Positions 47,346 through 63,176 are shown, counted from the first letter of the stretch. The stretch is DNA of 64,000 nt from Anadara kagoshimensis (GCA_021292105.1 CM037868.1:29090403-29154402), one strand, 5' to 3'. Made by a program: numbers and translations. The notes: generated from the letters alone by a model not told the origin.

Positions 47346-50300
47346 TGGATGTTATGTTTGACACAGCTGGGGTATAACAATATACACATGGATATTATGT
47401 TTGACACAGCTGTGGTATAACAATATACACATGAATGTTATGTTTGACACAGCTGTGGTATAACAATATACACATGGATGTTACGTTTGATACAGCTGTG
47501 GTATAACAATATACACATGGATGTTATGTTTGACACAGCTGTGGTATAACAATATACACATGGATGTTATGTTTGACACAGCTGTGGTATAACAATATAC
47601 ACATGGATGTTATGTTTGACACAGCTGGGGTATAACAATATACACATGAATGTTATGTTTGACACAGCTGTGGTATAACAATATACACATGGATGTTATG
47701 TTTGACACAGCCGTGGTATAACAATATACACATGGATGTTATGTTTGACACAGCTGTGGTATAACAATATACACATGGATGTTATGTTTGACACAGCTGG
47801 GGTATAACAATATACACATGGATGTTATGTTTGACACAGCTGGGGTATAACAATATACACATGGATGTTATGTTTGACACAGCCGTGGTATAACAATATA
47901 CACATGGATGTTATGTTTGACACAGCTGGGGTATAACAATATACACATGGATGTTATGTTTGACACAGCCGTGGTATAACAATATACACATGGATGTTAT
48001 GTTTGATACAGCCGTGGTATAACAATATACACATGGATGTTATGTTTGACACAGCTGGGGTATAACAATATACACATGGATGTTATGTTTGACACAGCTG
48101 TGGTATAACAATATACACATGGATGTTATGTTTGACACAGCTGGGGTATAACAATATACACATGGATGTTATGTTTGACACAGCCGTGGTATAACAATAT
48201 ACACATGGATGTTATGTTTGATACAGCCGTGGTATAACAATATACACATGGATGTTATGTTTGACACAGCCGTGGTATAACAATATACACATGGATGTTA
48301 TGTTTGACACAGCTGTGGTATAACAATATACACATGGATGTTATGTTTGACACAGCTGTGGTATAACAATATACACATGGATGTTATGTTTGACACAGCC
48401 GTGGTATAACAATATACACATGGATGTTATGTTTGACACAGCTGTGGTATAACAATATACACATGGATGTTACGTTTGACACAGCTGTGGTATAACAATA
48501 TACACATGGATGTTATGTTTGACACAGCTATGGTATAACAATATACACATGGATGTTACGTTTGACACAGCTGTGGTATAACAATATACACATGGATGTT
48601 ATGTTTGACACAGCTGGGGTATAACAATATACACATGGATGTTATGTTTGACACAGCCGTGGTATAACAATATACACATGGATGTTATGTTTGACACAGC
48701 TGTGGTATAACAATATACACATGGATGTTATGTTTGACACAGCTGTGGTATAACAATATACACATGGATGTTATGTTTGACACAGCCGTGGTATAACAAT
48801 ATACACATGGATATTATGTTTGACACAGCCATGGTATAACAATATACACATGGATGTTATGTTTGACACAGCCGTGGTATAACAATATACACATGGATGT
48901 TATGTTTGACACAGCTGTGGTATAACAATATACACATGGATGTTATGTTTGACACAGCTGGGGTATAACAATATACACATGGATGTTATGTTTGACACAG
49001 CTGTGGTATAACAATATACACATGGATGTTATGTTTGACACAGCTATGGTATAACAATATACACATGGATGTTACGTTTGACACAGCTGTGGTATAACAA
49101 TATACACATGGATGTTATGTTTGACACAGCTGGGGTATAACAATATACACATGGATGTTATGTTTGACACAGCCGTGGTATAACAATATACACATGGATG
49201 TTATGTTTGACACAGCTGTGGTATAACAATATACACATGGATGTTATGTTTGACACAGCCGTGGTATAACAATATACACATGGATATTATGTTTGACACA
49301 GCCATGGTATAACAATATACACATGGATGTTATGTTTGACACAGCTGTGGTATAACAATATACACATGGATGTTATGTTTAACACAGCCGTGGTATAACA
49401 ATATACACATGGATGTTATGTTTGACACAGCTGTGGTATAACAATATACACATGAATGTTATGTTTGACACAGCTGGGGTATAACAATATACACATGGAT
49501 GTTATGTTTGACACAGCTGTGGTATAACAATATACACATGGATGTTATGTTTGACACAGCCAGGGTATAACAGTATACACATGGATGTTATGTTTGACAC
49601 AGATGTGGTATAACAATATACACATGGATGTTATGTTTGACACAGCTGTGGTATAACAATATACACATGGATGTTATGTTTGACACAGCCGGGGTATAAC
49701 AATATACACATGGATGTTATGTTTGACACAGCTGGGGTATAACAATATACACATGGATGTTATGTTTGACACAGCTGTGGTATAACAATATACACATGGA
49801 TGTTATGTTTGACACAGCCGTGGTATAACAATATACACACGGATGTTATGTTTGACACAGCCAGGGTATAACAATATACACATGGATGTTATGTTTGACA
49901 CAGCTGTGGTATAACAATATACACATGGATGTTATGTTTGACACAGCCGTGGTATAACAATATACACATGGATGTTATGTTTGACACAGCTGTGGTATAA
50001 CAATATACACATGGATGTTACGTTTGACACAGCCGTGGTATAACAATATACACATGGATGTTATGTTTGATACAGCCGTGGTATAACAATATACACATGG
50101 ATGTTATGTTTGATACAGCCGTGGTATAACAATATACACATGGATGTTATGTTTGATACAGCCATGGTATAACAATATACACATGGATGTTATGTTTGAC
50201 ACAGCCAGGGTATAACAATATACACATGGATGTTATGTTTGACACAGCTGTGGTATAACAATATACACATGGATGTTATGTTTGACACAGCTGTGGTATA

Positions 50301-53300
50301 ACAATATACACATGGATGTTACGTTTGACACAGCTGTGGTATAACAATATACACATGGATGTTATGTTTGACACAGCCGTGGTATAACAATATACACACG
50401 GATGTTATGTTTGACACAGCCAGGGTATAACAATATACACATGGATGTTATGTTTGACACAGCCGTGGTATAACAATATACACATGGATGTTATGTTTGA
50501 CACAGCCGTGGTATAACAGTATACACATGGATGTTATGTTTGATACAGCCGTGGTATAACAGTATACACATGGATGTTATGTTTGATACAGCCGGGGTAT
50601 AACAATATACACATGGATGTTATGTTTGATACAGCCGTGGTATAACAATATACACATGGATGTTATGTTTGATACAGCCGGGGTATAACAATATACACAT
50701 GGATGTTATGTTTGATACAGCCGTGGTATAACAATATACACATGAATGTTATGTTTGACACAGCTGTGGTATAACAATATACACATGGATGTTACGTTTG
50801 ACACAGCTGTGGTATAACAATATACACATGGATGTTATGTTTGACACAGCTGTGGTATAACAATATACACATGGATGTTATGTTTGACACAGCCGTGGTA
50901 TAACAATATACACATGGATGTTATGTTTGATACAGCTGTGGTATAACAATATACACATGGATGTTATGTTTGACACAGCTGTGGTATAACAATATACACA
51001 TGGATGTTATGTTTGACACAGCCGGGGTATAACAATATACACATGGATGTTATGTTTGACACAGCTGTGGTATAACAATATACACATGGATGTTATGTTT
51101 GACACAGCTGTGGTATAACAATATACACATGGATGTTATGTTTGACACAGCCAGGGTATAACAATATACACATGGATGTTATGTTTGACACAGCTGTGGT
51201 ATAACAATATACACATGGATGTTATGTTTGACACAGCTGTGGTATAACAATATACACATGGATGTTACGTTTGACACAGCTGTGGTATAACAATATACAC
51301 ATGGATGTTATGTTTGACACAGCCGTGGTATAACAATATACACACGGATGTTATGTTTGACACAGCCAGGGTATAACAATATACACATGGATGTTATGTT
51401 TGACACAGCCGTGGTATAACAATATACACATGGATGTTATGTTTGACACAGCTGTGGTATAACAATATACACATGGATGTTATGTTTGACACAGCTGTGG
51501 TATAACAATATACACATGGATGTTATGTTTGACACAGCCGTGGTATAACAATATACACATGGATGTTATGTTTGACACAGCTGTGGTATAACAATATACA
51601 CATGGATGTTATGTTTGACACAGCTGTGGTATAACAATATACACATGGATGTTATGTTTAACACAGCCGTGGTATAACAATATACACATGGATGTTATGT
51701 TTGACACAGCCGTGGTATAACAATATACACATGAATGTTATGTTTGACACAGCTGTGGTATAACAATATACACATGGATGTTATGTTTGACACAGCCGTG
51801 GTATAACAGTATACACATGGATGTTATGTTTGATACAGCCGTGGTATAACAGTATACACATGGATGTTATGTTTGATACAGCTGTGGTATAACAATATAC
51901 ACATGGATGTTATGTTTGATACAGCCGTGGTATAACAATATACACATGGATGTTATGTTTGATACAGCCGTGGTATAACAATATACACATGAATGTTATG
52001 TTTGACACAGCCGGGGTATAACAATATACACATGGATGTTATGTTTGATACAGCCGGGGTATAACAGTATACACATGGATGTTATGTTTGACACAGCTGT
52101 GGTATAACAATATACACATGGATGTTATGTTTGACACAGCTGTGGTATAACAATATACACATGGATGTTATGTTTGATACAGCCGTGGTATAACAATATA
52201 CACATGGATGTTATGTTTGACACAGCTGTGGTATAACAATATACACATGGATGTTATGTTTGACACAGCTGTGGTATAACAATATACACATGGATGTTAC
52301 GTTTGATACAGCTGTGGTATAACAATATACACATGGATGTTATTTTTGATACAGCCGTGGTATAACAATATACACATGGATATTATGTTTGACACAGCTG
52401 TGGTATAACAATATACACATGAATGTTATGTTTGACACAGCCGGGTATAACAATATACACATGGATGTTATGTTTGATACAGCCGTGGTATAACAATATA
52501 CACATGGATGTTATGTTTGATACAGCCGTGGTATAACAATATACACATGGATGTTATGTTTGATACAGCCGGGTATAACAGTATACACATGGATGTTATG
52601 TTTGACACAGCCGTGTATAACAATATACACATGGATGTTATGTTTGACACAGCCGGGTATAACAATATACACATGAATGTTATGTTTGACACAGCCGGGG
52701 TATAACAATATACACATGGATGTTATGTTTGATACAGCCGGGTATAACAATATACACATGAATGTTATGTTTGACACAGCCGGGTATAACAATATACACA
52801 TGGATGTTATGTTTGATACAGCCGTGGTATAACAATATACACATGGATGTTATGTTTGATACAGCCGGGGTATAACAATATACACATGGATGTTATGTTT
52901 GATACAGCCGTGGTATAACAATATACACATGGATGTTATGTTTGATACAGCCGGGGTATAACAGTATACACATGGATGTTATGTTTGACACAGCCGTGGT
53001 ATAACAATATACACATGAATGTTATGTTTGACACAGCCGGGGTATAACAATATACACATGGATGTTATGTTTGATACAGCCGTGGTATAACAATATACAC
53101 ATGGATGTTATGTTTGACACAGCCGTGGTATAACAATATACACATGGATGTTATGTTTGACACAGCTGTGGTATAACAATATACACATGGATGTTATGTT
53201 TGACACAGCCGTGGTATAACAATATACACATGGATGTTATGTTTGACACAGCTGTGGTATAACAATATACACATGGATGTTACGTTTGACACAGCTGTGG

Positions 53301-56300
53301 TATAACAATATACACATGGATGTTATGTTTGACACAGCTATGGTATAACAATATACACATGGATGTTACGTTTGACACAGCTGTGGTATAACAATATACA
53401 CATGGATGTTATGTTTGACACAGCTGGGGTATAACAATATACACATGGATGTTATGTTTGACACAGCCGTGGTATAACAATATACACATGGATGTTATGT
53501 TTGACACAGCTGTGGTATAACAATATACACATGGATGTTATGTTTGACACAGCTGTGGTATAACAATATACACATGGATGTTATGTTTGACACAGCCGTG
53601 GTATAACAATATACACATGGATATTATGTTTGACACAGCCATGGTATAACAATATACACATGGATGTTATGTTTGACACAGCCGTGGTATAACAATATAC
53701 ACATGGATGTTATGTTTGACACAGCTGTGGTATAACAATATACACATGGATGTTATGTTTGACACAGCTGGGGTATAACAATATACACATGGATGTTATG
53801 TTTGACACAGCTGTGGTATAACAATATACACATGGATGTTATGTTTGACACAGCTATGGTATAACAATATACACATGGATGTTACGTTTGACACAGCTGT
53901 GGTATAACAATATACACATGGATGTTATGTTTGACACAGCTGGGGTATAACAATATACACATGGATGTTATGTTTGACACAGCCGTGGTATAACAATATA
54001 CACATGGATGTTATGTTTGACACAGCTGTGGTATAACAATATACACATGGATGTTATGTTTGACACAGCTGTGGTATAACAATATACACATGGATGTTAT
54101 GTTTGACACAGCCGTGGTATAACAATATACACATGGATATTATGTTTGACACAGCCATGGTATAACAATATACACATGGATGTTATGTTTGACACAGCTG
54201 TGGTATAACAATATACACATGGATGTTATGTTTAAACAGCCGTGGTATAACAATATACACATGGATGTTATGTTTGACACAGCTGTGGTATAACAATATA
54301 CACATGAATGTTATGTTTGACACAGCTGGGGTATAACAATATACACATGGATGTTATGTTTGACACAGCTGTGGTATAACAATATACACATGGATGTTAT
54401 GTTTGACACAGCCAGGGTATAACAGTATACACATGGATGTTATGTTTGACACAGATGTGGTATAACAATATACACATGGATGTTATGTTTGACACAGCTG
54501 TGGTATAACAATATACACATGGATGTTATGTTTGACACAGCCGGGTATAACAATATACACATGGATGTTATGTTTGACACAGCTGGGGTATAACAATATA
54601 CACATGGATGTTATGTTTGACACAGCTGTGGTATAACAATATACACATGGATGTTATGTTTGACACAGCCGTGGTATAACAATATACACACGGATGTTAT
54701 GTTTGACACAGCCAGGGTATAACAATATACACATGGATGTTATGTTTGACACAGCTGTGGTATAACAATATACACATGGATGTTATGTTTGACACAGCCG
54801 TGGTATAACAATATACACATGGATGTTATGTTTGACACAGCTGTGGTATAACAATATACACATGGATGTTACGTTTGACACAGCCGTGGTATAACAATAT
54901 ACACATGGATGTTATGTTTGATACAGCCGTGGTATAACAATATACACATGGATGTTATGTTTGATACAGCCGTGGTATAACAATATACACATGGATGTTA
55001 TGTTTGATACAGCCATGGTATAACAATATACACATGGATGTTATGTTTGACACAGCCAGGGTATAACAATATACACATGGATGTTATGTTTGACACAGCT
55101 GTGGTATAACAATATACACATGGATGTTATGTTTGACACAGCTGTGGTATAACAATATACACATGGATGTTACGTTTGACACAGCTGTGGTATAACAATA
55201 TACACATGGATGTTATGTTTGACACAGCCGTGGTATAACAATATACACACGGATGTTATGTTTGACACAGCCAGGGTATAACAATATACACATGGATGTT
55301 ATGTTTGACACAGCCGTGGTATAACAATATACACATGGATGTTATGTTTGACACAGCCGTGGTATAACAGTATACACATGGATGTTATGTTTGATACAGC
55401 CGTGGTATAACAGTATACACATGGATGTTATGTTTGATACAGCCGGGGTATAACAATATACACATGGATGTTATGTTTGATACAGCCGTGGTATAACAAT
55501 ATACACATGGATGTTATGTTTGATACAGCCGGGGTATAACAATATACACATGGATGTTATGTTTGATACAGCCGTGGTATAACAATATACACATGAATGT
55601 TATGTTTGACACAGCTGTGGTATAACAATATACACATGGATGTTACGTTTGACACAGCTGTGGTATAACAATATACACATGGATGTTATGTTTGACACAG
55701 CTGTGGTATAACAATATACACATGGATGTTATGTTTGACACAGCCGTGGTATAACAATATACACATGGATGTTATGTTTGATACAGCTGTGGTATAACAA
55801 TATACACATGGATGTTATGTTTGACACAGCTGTGGTATAACAATATACACATGGATGTTATGTTTGACACAGCCGGGTATAACAATATACACATGGATGT
55901 TATGTTTGACACAGCTGTGGTATAACAATATACACATGGATGTTACGTTTGACACAGCTGTGATATAACAATATACACATGGATGTTATGTTTGACACAG
56001 CCAGGGTATAACAATATACACATGGATGTTATGTTGACACAGCTGTGGTATAACAATATACACATGGATGTTATGTTTGACACAGCTGTGGTATAACAAT
56101 ATACACATGGATGTTACGTTTGACACAGCTGTGGTATAACAATATACACATGGATGTTATGTTTGACACAGCCGTGGTATAACAATATACACACGGATGT
56201 TATGTTTGACACAGCCAGGGTATAACAATATACACATGGATGTTATGTTTGACACAGCCGTGGTATAACAATATACACATGGATGTTATGTTTGACACAG

Positions 56301-59300
56301 CTGTGGTATAACAATATACACATGGATGTTATGTTTGACACAGCTGTGGTATAACAATATACACTGGATGTTATGTTTGACACAGCCGTGGTATAACAAT
56401 ATACACATGGATGTTATGTTTGACACAGCTGTGGTATAACAATATACACATGGATGTTATGTTTGACACAGCTGTGGTATAACAATATACACATGGATGT
56501 TATGTTTAACACAGCCGTGGTATAACAATATACACATGGATGTTATGTTTGACACAGCCGTGGATAACAATATACACATGAATGTTATGTTTGACACAGC
56601 TGTGGTATAACAATATACACATGGATGTTATGTTTGACACAGCCGTGGTATAACAGTATACACATGGATGTTATGTTGATACAGCCGTGGTATAACAGTA
56701 TACACATGGATGTTATGTTTGATACAGCTGTGGTATAACAATATACACATGGATGTTATGTTTGATACAGCCGTGGTATAACAATATACACATGGATGTT
56801 ATGTTTGATACAGCCGTGGTATAACAATATACACATGATGTTATGTTTGACACAGCCGGGGTATAACAATATACACATGGATGTATGTTTGATACAGCCG
56901 GGGTATAACAGTATACACATGGATGTTATGTTTGACACAGCTGTGGTATAACAATATACACATGGATGTTATGTTTGACACAGCTGTGGTATAACAATAT
57001 ACACATGGATGTTATGTTTGATACAGCCGTGGTATAACAATATACACATGGATGTTATGTTTGACACAGCTGTATAACAATATACACATGGATGTTATGT
57101 TTGACACAGCTGTGGTATAACAATATACACATGGATGTTACGTTTGATACAGCTGTGGTATAACAATATACACATGGATGTTATGTTGATACAGCCGTGG
57201 TATAACAATATACACATGGATATTATGTTTGACACAGCTGTGGTATAACAATATACACATGAATGTTATGTTTGACACAGCCGGGGTATAACAATATACA
57301 CATGGATGTTATGTTTGATACAGCCGTGGTATAACAATATACACATGGATGTTATGTTTGATACAGCCGTGGTATAACAATATACACATGGATGTTATGT
57401 TTGATACAGCCGGGGTATAACAGTATACACATGGATGTTATGTTTGACACAGCCGTGGTATAACAATATACACATGGATGTTATGTTTGACACAGCCGGG
57501 GTATAACAATATACACATGAATGTTATGTTTGACACAGCCGGGGTATAACAATATACACATGGATGTTATGTTTGATACAGCCGGGGTATAACAATATAC
57601 ACATGAATGTTATGTTTGACACAGCCGGGGTATAACAATATACACATGGATGTTATGTTTGATACAGCCGTGGTATAACAATATACACATGGATGTTATG
57701 TTTGATACAGCCGGGGTATAACAATATACACATGGATGTTATGTTTGATACAGCCGTGGTATAACAATATACACATGGATGTTATGTTTGATACAGCCGG
57801 GGTATAACAGTATACACATGGATGTTATGTTTGACACAGCCGTGGTATAACAATATACACATGAATGTTATGTTTGACACAGCCGGGTATAACAATATAC
57901 ACATGGATGTTATGTTTGATACAGCCGTGGTATAACAATATACACATGGATGTTATGTTTGATACAGCCGTGGTATAACAATATACACATGAATGTTATG
58001 TTTGACACAGCCGGGGTATAACAATATACACATGGATGTTATGTTTGACACAGATGTGGTATAACAATACACATGGATGTTATGTTTGATACAGCCGTGG
58101 TATAACAATATACACATGGATGTTATGTTTGACACAGCTGGGGTATAACAATATACACATGGATGTTATGTTTGATACAGCCGTGGTATAACAATATACA
58201 CATGGATGTTATGTTTGATACAGCCGGGGTATAACAATATACACATGGATGTTATGTTTGATACAGCCGGGGTATAACAATATACACATGAATGTTACGT
58301 TTGACACAGCCAGGGTATAACAATATACACATGGATGTTATGTTTGACACAGCTGTGGTATAACAATATACACATGGATGTTATGTTTGACACAGCTGTG
58401 GTATAACAATATACACATGGATGTTATGTTTGATACAGCCGTGGTATAACATATACACATGGATGTTATGTTTGACACAGCCAGGGTATAACAATATACA
58501 CATGGATGTTTGTTTGACACAGCTGTGGTATAACAATATACACATGGATGTTATGTTTGACACAGCTGTGGTATAACAATATACACATGGATGTTATGTT
58601 TGACACAGCTGTGGTATAACAATATACACATGGATGTTATGTTTGATACAGCTGTGGTATAACAATATACACATGGATGTTACGTTTGACACAGCTGTGG
58701 TATAACAATATACACATGAATGTTATGTTTGACACAGCTGTGGTATAACAATATACACATGAATGTTATGTTTGACACAGCCATGGTATAACTATATACA
58801 CATGGATGTTATGTTTGACACAGCTGTGGTATAACAATATACACATGGATGTTATGTTTGACACAGCTGTGGTATAACAATATACACATGGATGTTATGT
58901 TTGACACAGCTGTGGTATAACAATATACACATGGATGTTATGTTTGATACAGCCGGGGTATAACAATATACACATGGATGTTATGTTTGATACAGCCATG
59001 GTATAACAATATACACATGGATGTTATGTTTGACACAGCTGTGGTATAACAATATACACATGGATGTTACGTTTGATACAGCCGGGGTATAACAATATAC
59101 ACATGAATGTTACGTTTGACACAGCCAGGGTATAACAATATACACATGGATGTTATGTTTGACACAGCTGGGGTATAACAATATACACATGGATGTTACG
59201 TTTGACACAGCTGTGGTATAACAATATACACATGGATGTTATGTTTGACACAGCTGTGGTATAACAATATACACATGGATGTTATGTTTGACACAGCTGT

Positions 59301-59592
59301 GGTATAACAATATACACATGGATGTTATGTTTGACACAGCTGTGGTATAACAATATACACATGGATGTTATGTTTGACACAGCTGTGGTATAACAATATA
59401 CACATGGATGTTATGTTTGACACAGCTGTGGTATAACAATATACACATGAATGTTATGTTTGACACAGCTGTGGTATAACAATATACACATGGATGTTAT
59501 GTTTGACACAGCCGTGGTATAACAATATATACATGGATGTTATGTTTGACACAGCCGTGGTATAACAATATATACATGGATGTTATGTTTGA
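47330..59592 (+). repeat. 43-bp satellite array, ~285 copies, 12.3 kb
   Basis: The unit is CTGTGGTATAACAATATACA + CATGGATGTTATGTTTGACACAG. Variants CTGTGG, CCGTGG, CTGGGG, CCAGGG, GACACAG/GATACAG and TTACG/TTATG mark sub-types. Landmarks recur with a 4.81-4.85-kb offset (for example TTACG units at 48471, 48557 and 49073 and at 53281, 53367 and 53883), so the middle is a tandem pair of ~4.8-kb blocks. A 516-bp (12-unit) sub-period is also visible. Open frames in it arise from the repeat. Confidence 0.98.
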
Positions 59593-60282
59593 CATACTCC
59601 ATTACTCATCTTATGACATAATGTTATATTTTGCAAACATAATTTTCATTCATATAATAATTTATTTCAATTAAAGTAATTTCAACAGCCGAATCGTTTC
59701 AATGGACCTTTTTGCAAGTAAATAGTAATATGTACTTCCCGAAAAAGCGTTCGCAATGTTTATTTCAATGTCATGTTTGAAATAATCAACATTTACCAAT
59801 GGTATATTGTCGAATAATACACAGGTCAGAGTTGACATACAGAAAAATATATCACGAGTTGGCTTTGATGATATACCACAGGTAAAAGTTGATTATTTTT
59901 TTTAATCATACTTTTGTCAATCAATTACCATGGCAATAGTGACCTACTTTATAATCTTTGTAGTTATTGTAATGTTCACCTACTTATTGTATTGTTAGAT
60001 AATTGTAGCTTTTGCACTTCATAAAAGTTTAACATTAATAATTAAAATACCCTTTATATGGAATGTTCTGAGAACTAACTTAACATAAAAACATAACATA
60101 AAAAATAATTCAATAAATAATTGTAAAGAAACAACAAAATGTTTAGAAAACATAAAATATAACAAACATCAACAACCTAAATCTGCTTTTAGCAATGATA
60201 GATACTAACTTCTAACATAATCATTATCTTTGGCCAGTAACTTGTACATAAAATAATAAATACATACAATGATCTAACTTTT
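59593..60282. mobile_element. Right flank of the 43-bp array, then unannotated sequence
   Basis: 59731-59819 (GTACTTCCCGAAAAAGCG, TATTTCAATGTCATG, CAACATTTACCAATGGTATA) matches 25301-25410, consistent with being the other half of the interspersed element at 25040-25420. From about 59820 to 60282 nothing else is recognised. Confidence 0.65.
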
Positions 60283-60366
60283 TTTGCGTAATCTATAAGA
60301 GTTTCTTGCGTAATCTATAAGAGTTTCTTGCGTAAGCTATAATAGTTTCTTGTGTAATCTATAATG
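60283..60366 (+). repeat. 22-bp tandem repeat, ~4 copies
   Basis: Units of TTGCGTAATCTATAAGAGTT + TC, with the last units changed to AATAG and TTGTG. Confidence 0.93.
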
Positions 60367-60474
60367 GCAGAATTAACATTTTTGTTTCATGATCATACCA
60401 TTGATTATATAGAGGTGCATCAAATGTAAACCATAATATATAAAACAAACAAAACATTTAAATTAGTATTCATC

Positions 60475-60956
60475 TACTGTAGAAACCACTGTGGCTGTGA
60501 CAGTGAAATTCTCTTTATATCCATAGAAAATCAAATAAATTTGAATAAAGATCGATATTTTTTACTTACTTGTACCTAATCGTAACAGGAAATCTGTATG
60601 CGCATCCGCGATTAGCCCAAAATATACCTGCATAGGGAAAAACTTTGGTGCTATGGGGATTTAACATGTCGAAAAAACCTGCAAATGGCGGCTTCTGTTG
60701 CGCATATGACGTAAAACGTCATCAAGCACATCACTTCCGGTGTAAACATCGTCATTTTCGCATGTGTAAAATCCCCATACCGCCAACATTTTCCTTTTTA
60801 CAGACATACTTTATGACAGTCGAGGATGGGCATACAGATTTCCTGTTACGACTAGGTACAAGTAAGTGAAGAATATCAAACTTTATTCAAATTTATTTGA
60901 TTTTCTATGGATATAAAGAGAATTTCACTGTCACAGCCACAGTGGTTTCTACAGTA
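60475..60956. mobile_element. TACTGTAG fold-back MITE, copy 2
   Basis: Long inverted repeats, about 120 bp per arm: TACTGTAGAAACCACTGTGG at the left, CCACAGTGGTTTCTACAGTA at the right. The arms continue through the CATAGAAAATCAAATAAATT region to TACCTAATCGTAACAGGAAA. The interior contains ATGGGGATTTAACATG, TTGCGCATATGACG and CACTTCCGGTGTAAAC, the inverse of the interior at 38116-38486. TA ends suggest Tc1/mariner ancestry. Confidence 0.88.
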
Positions 60957-60969
60957 ATACAGAAACAAA

Positions 60970-61382
60970 ACATAAGAATTCCTCGTAAACATAGAAATTC
61001 CCCTATAAACATGAGAATCCTTCGTAAACATAGGAATCCTCTATAAACATAGGAATCCACCTATAAACATAGGAATTCACCTATAAACATAGGAATTCCC
61101 CTATAAACATAAGAATCCCACTAAACACAGGAATCCACCTATAAACATAGGAATCCACCTATAAACATAGGAATTCCCCTATAAACATAAGAATCCCATT
61201 AAACATAGGAATCCACCTATAAACATAGGAATCCACCTATAAACATAGGAATCCACCTATAAACATAGGAATTCCCCTATAAACATAGGAATCCACCTAT
61301 AAACAGGAATCCACCTATAAACATAGGAATCCATTTATAAACATAGGAATCCATTTATAAACATGGGACTTGCCCTATAAAC
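60970..61382 (+). repeat. 20-bp minisatellite, ~20 copies
   Basis: The unit is AAACATAGGAATCCACCTAT, with AATTCCCCTAT and CCATTTAT variants and a few shortened copies. Units abut with no unique spacers. Confidence 0.95.
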
Positions 61383-63176
61383 TATACACATACATATTCA
61401 TTTCAACTGAACAATAATTGATGAATGGAACTATGTTTAATAACATAATAAGTAAAAGTTTTATAATGTTTATATTTTATGCATGTACCATGTGCACATC
61501 CTAATTAACCCATAGGGAAAACAAAAGGAAGATAACTACAAGTTGAACTTTCACGTTCATGTTTAGAGATTCAAACCTGTTAATTGTATCACAAAGTTCT
61601 AAAAGTAACTGTTTTTATATTTTGAATAATAACATACAAAACTGTGAAACAAAAATATTTATACTAGAATGTGACATTATTTATTAATGATCAGAATAAC
61701 TGACTTTATAAATCCACAAAAATAATTTATATAAAGTTATCTGGACTGATATTCTAACCTCTAATACTGGTAATTTTGGAATAAAATTTTCCCAAATACA
61801 AATGGTGCTATTAAAGTATATTTACGAAAAACCATAAAAAATCACTGCACTTTATTCAAAATACAAATGTAAATATTGCTGAAAATTGTTTTGTAAAAAT
61901 AATTAAACATCACATCATGTACATAGACATAAAATTATGTAGTATATAAAATAAACACAAGACAATATTATTATCAGAACAGCTGATCTCATTTTGAGTA
62001 TTTGAAATATATGCGTAGTTATATGTATTAAATATCTTAAATGTATAACACTTTATAAATACACAACAATCCTATCAAGTGAATATCAATCCAAATCTCC
62101 AATCCTGAAATTTTAATGACAACTTCATGAAAATTCTAAACCAGATTTCAGAGTGTTTATGTTAATTTTTTTGACATTTTGTTGCCATGGATCAATATGA
62201 CATTTTATTGTTTGATCCCAGTTATCCTATGTAATAAAAATCATAATACCATCATGTTATATCACTGTTGTATCCGTGGCAATGGTGTCCTGCGATTGTT
62301 GTTACATGTCATGATGTCATTTTTTAGCCGGCATAACTTTGCCTGTTCTGTTTTAGCCAAGAAAATACTTTTCTGATACAACAAATCAAGTTTTTTTATA
62401 TAATGCAATAAACAGAATCTTTCATTGGTGTTTATGTGATATTGAATTTATTAAACTCGTTGAAGAATAAAATGTTTATGTAACTCGTTCTGGAGACTTT
62501 GACAGATTTTACTTTATACATGTACTATCATCACGTATGTTTATAAACAAAATAAACTTATTTGTGAAATGGCAAATTCAAAAATCGACATCTATAAAAT
62601 ATAAATGATAAATTGATAATAATAGACTTATATTCTGCATATGCAAAAAAAGATTTTTCAGATAAAAATTTAGACCACATATATTTGCAGGACTTAACAA
62701 TTTAGGCCAGTCAAGTCTAAGCTCTGTAACATTTTAGCCAGACCTGTAATTTTTCAGTAATTTTTGACATTTAAATTTTGAGATTCAAGCTGTATGATTC
62801 AGCCTTATTTTAAACATTGTATATTAGAACAATTAAAGTGATCAAACATCCCTTACTGACAAGATAATAAATAACATCAAAAATATAATATAGTCGGTCG
62901 GGGATATTGTGGCAGAGTGTTTATAAACACAGGCGAGTTTATTGTACACCAATAGGTGTTAATACTTTGTTACTTTATTAATATTGTGTTATCGTATACG
63001 TATATTCACGCCTTCACGTGTTCATTTGTCAACTCCATCTTTACATATCCCTATCTTAGGATATCTACATTATATAGACTCTTCCATCATGTCCATGTTT
63101 ATAAACACTATGTCACAATATCCCTGACAGACTATAGTGGAGTTATAGGGGAAATAATAACAGTAATGACATAAAC
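61383..63176. other. Non-coding AT-rich stretch
   Basis: No gene, structured repeat or RNA gene is recognised. The open frame at 62179-62376 shows no domain or coding signature. Confidence 0.6.

Noticed and set aside
52468-58563. Multiple 60-96-codon open frames on both strands in the 43-bp array
   Set aside because: They are frame-cycling products of the satellite where single-base deletions remove stops; the peptides are the repeat translated in rotating frames.
60645-60869. Open frames inside the fold-back MITEs at 38110-38410 and 60645-60869 as a small gene family
   Set aside because: They lie in the inverted-repeat element, read partly through its arms, occur on different strands relative to the element and have no domain.
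60970-61382. CRISPR-like array of short repeats
   Set aside because: Units are directly adjacent without unique spacers, the genome is eukaryotic, and no cas genes are present.
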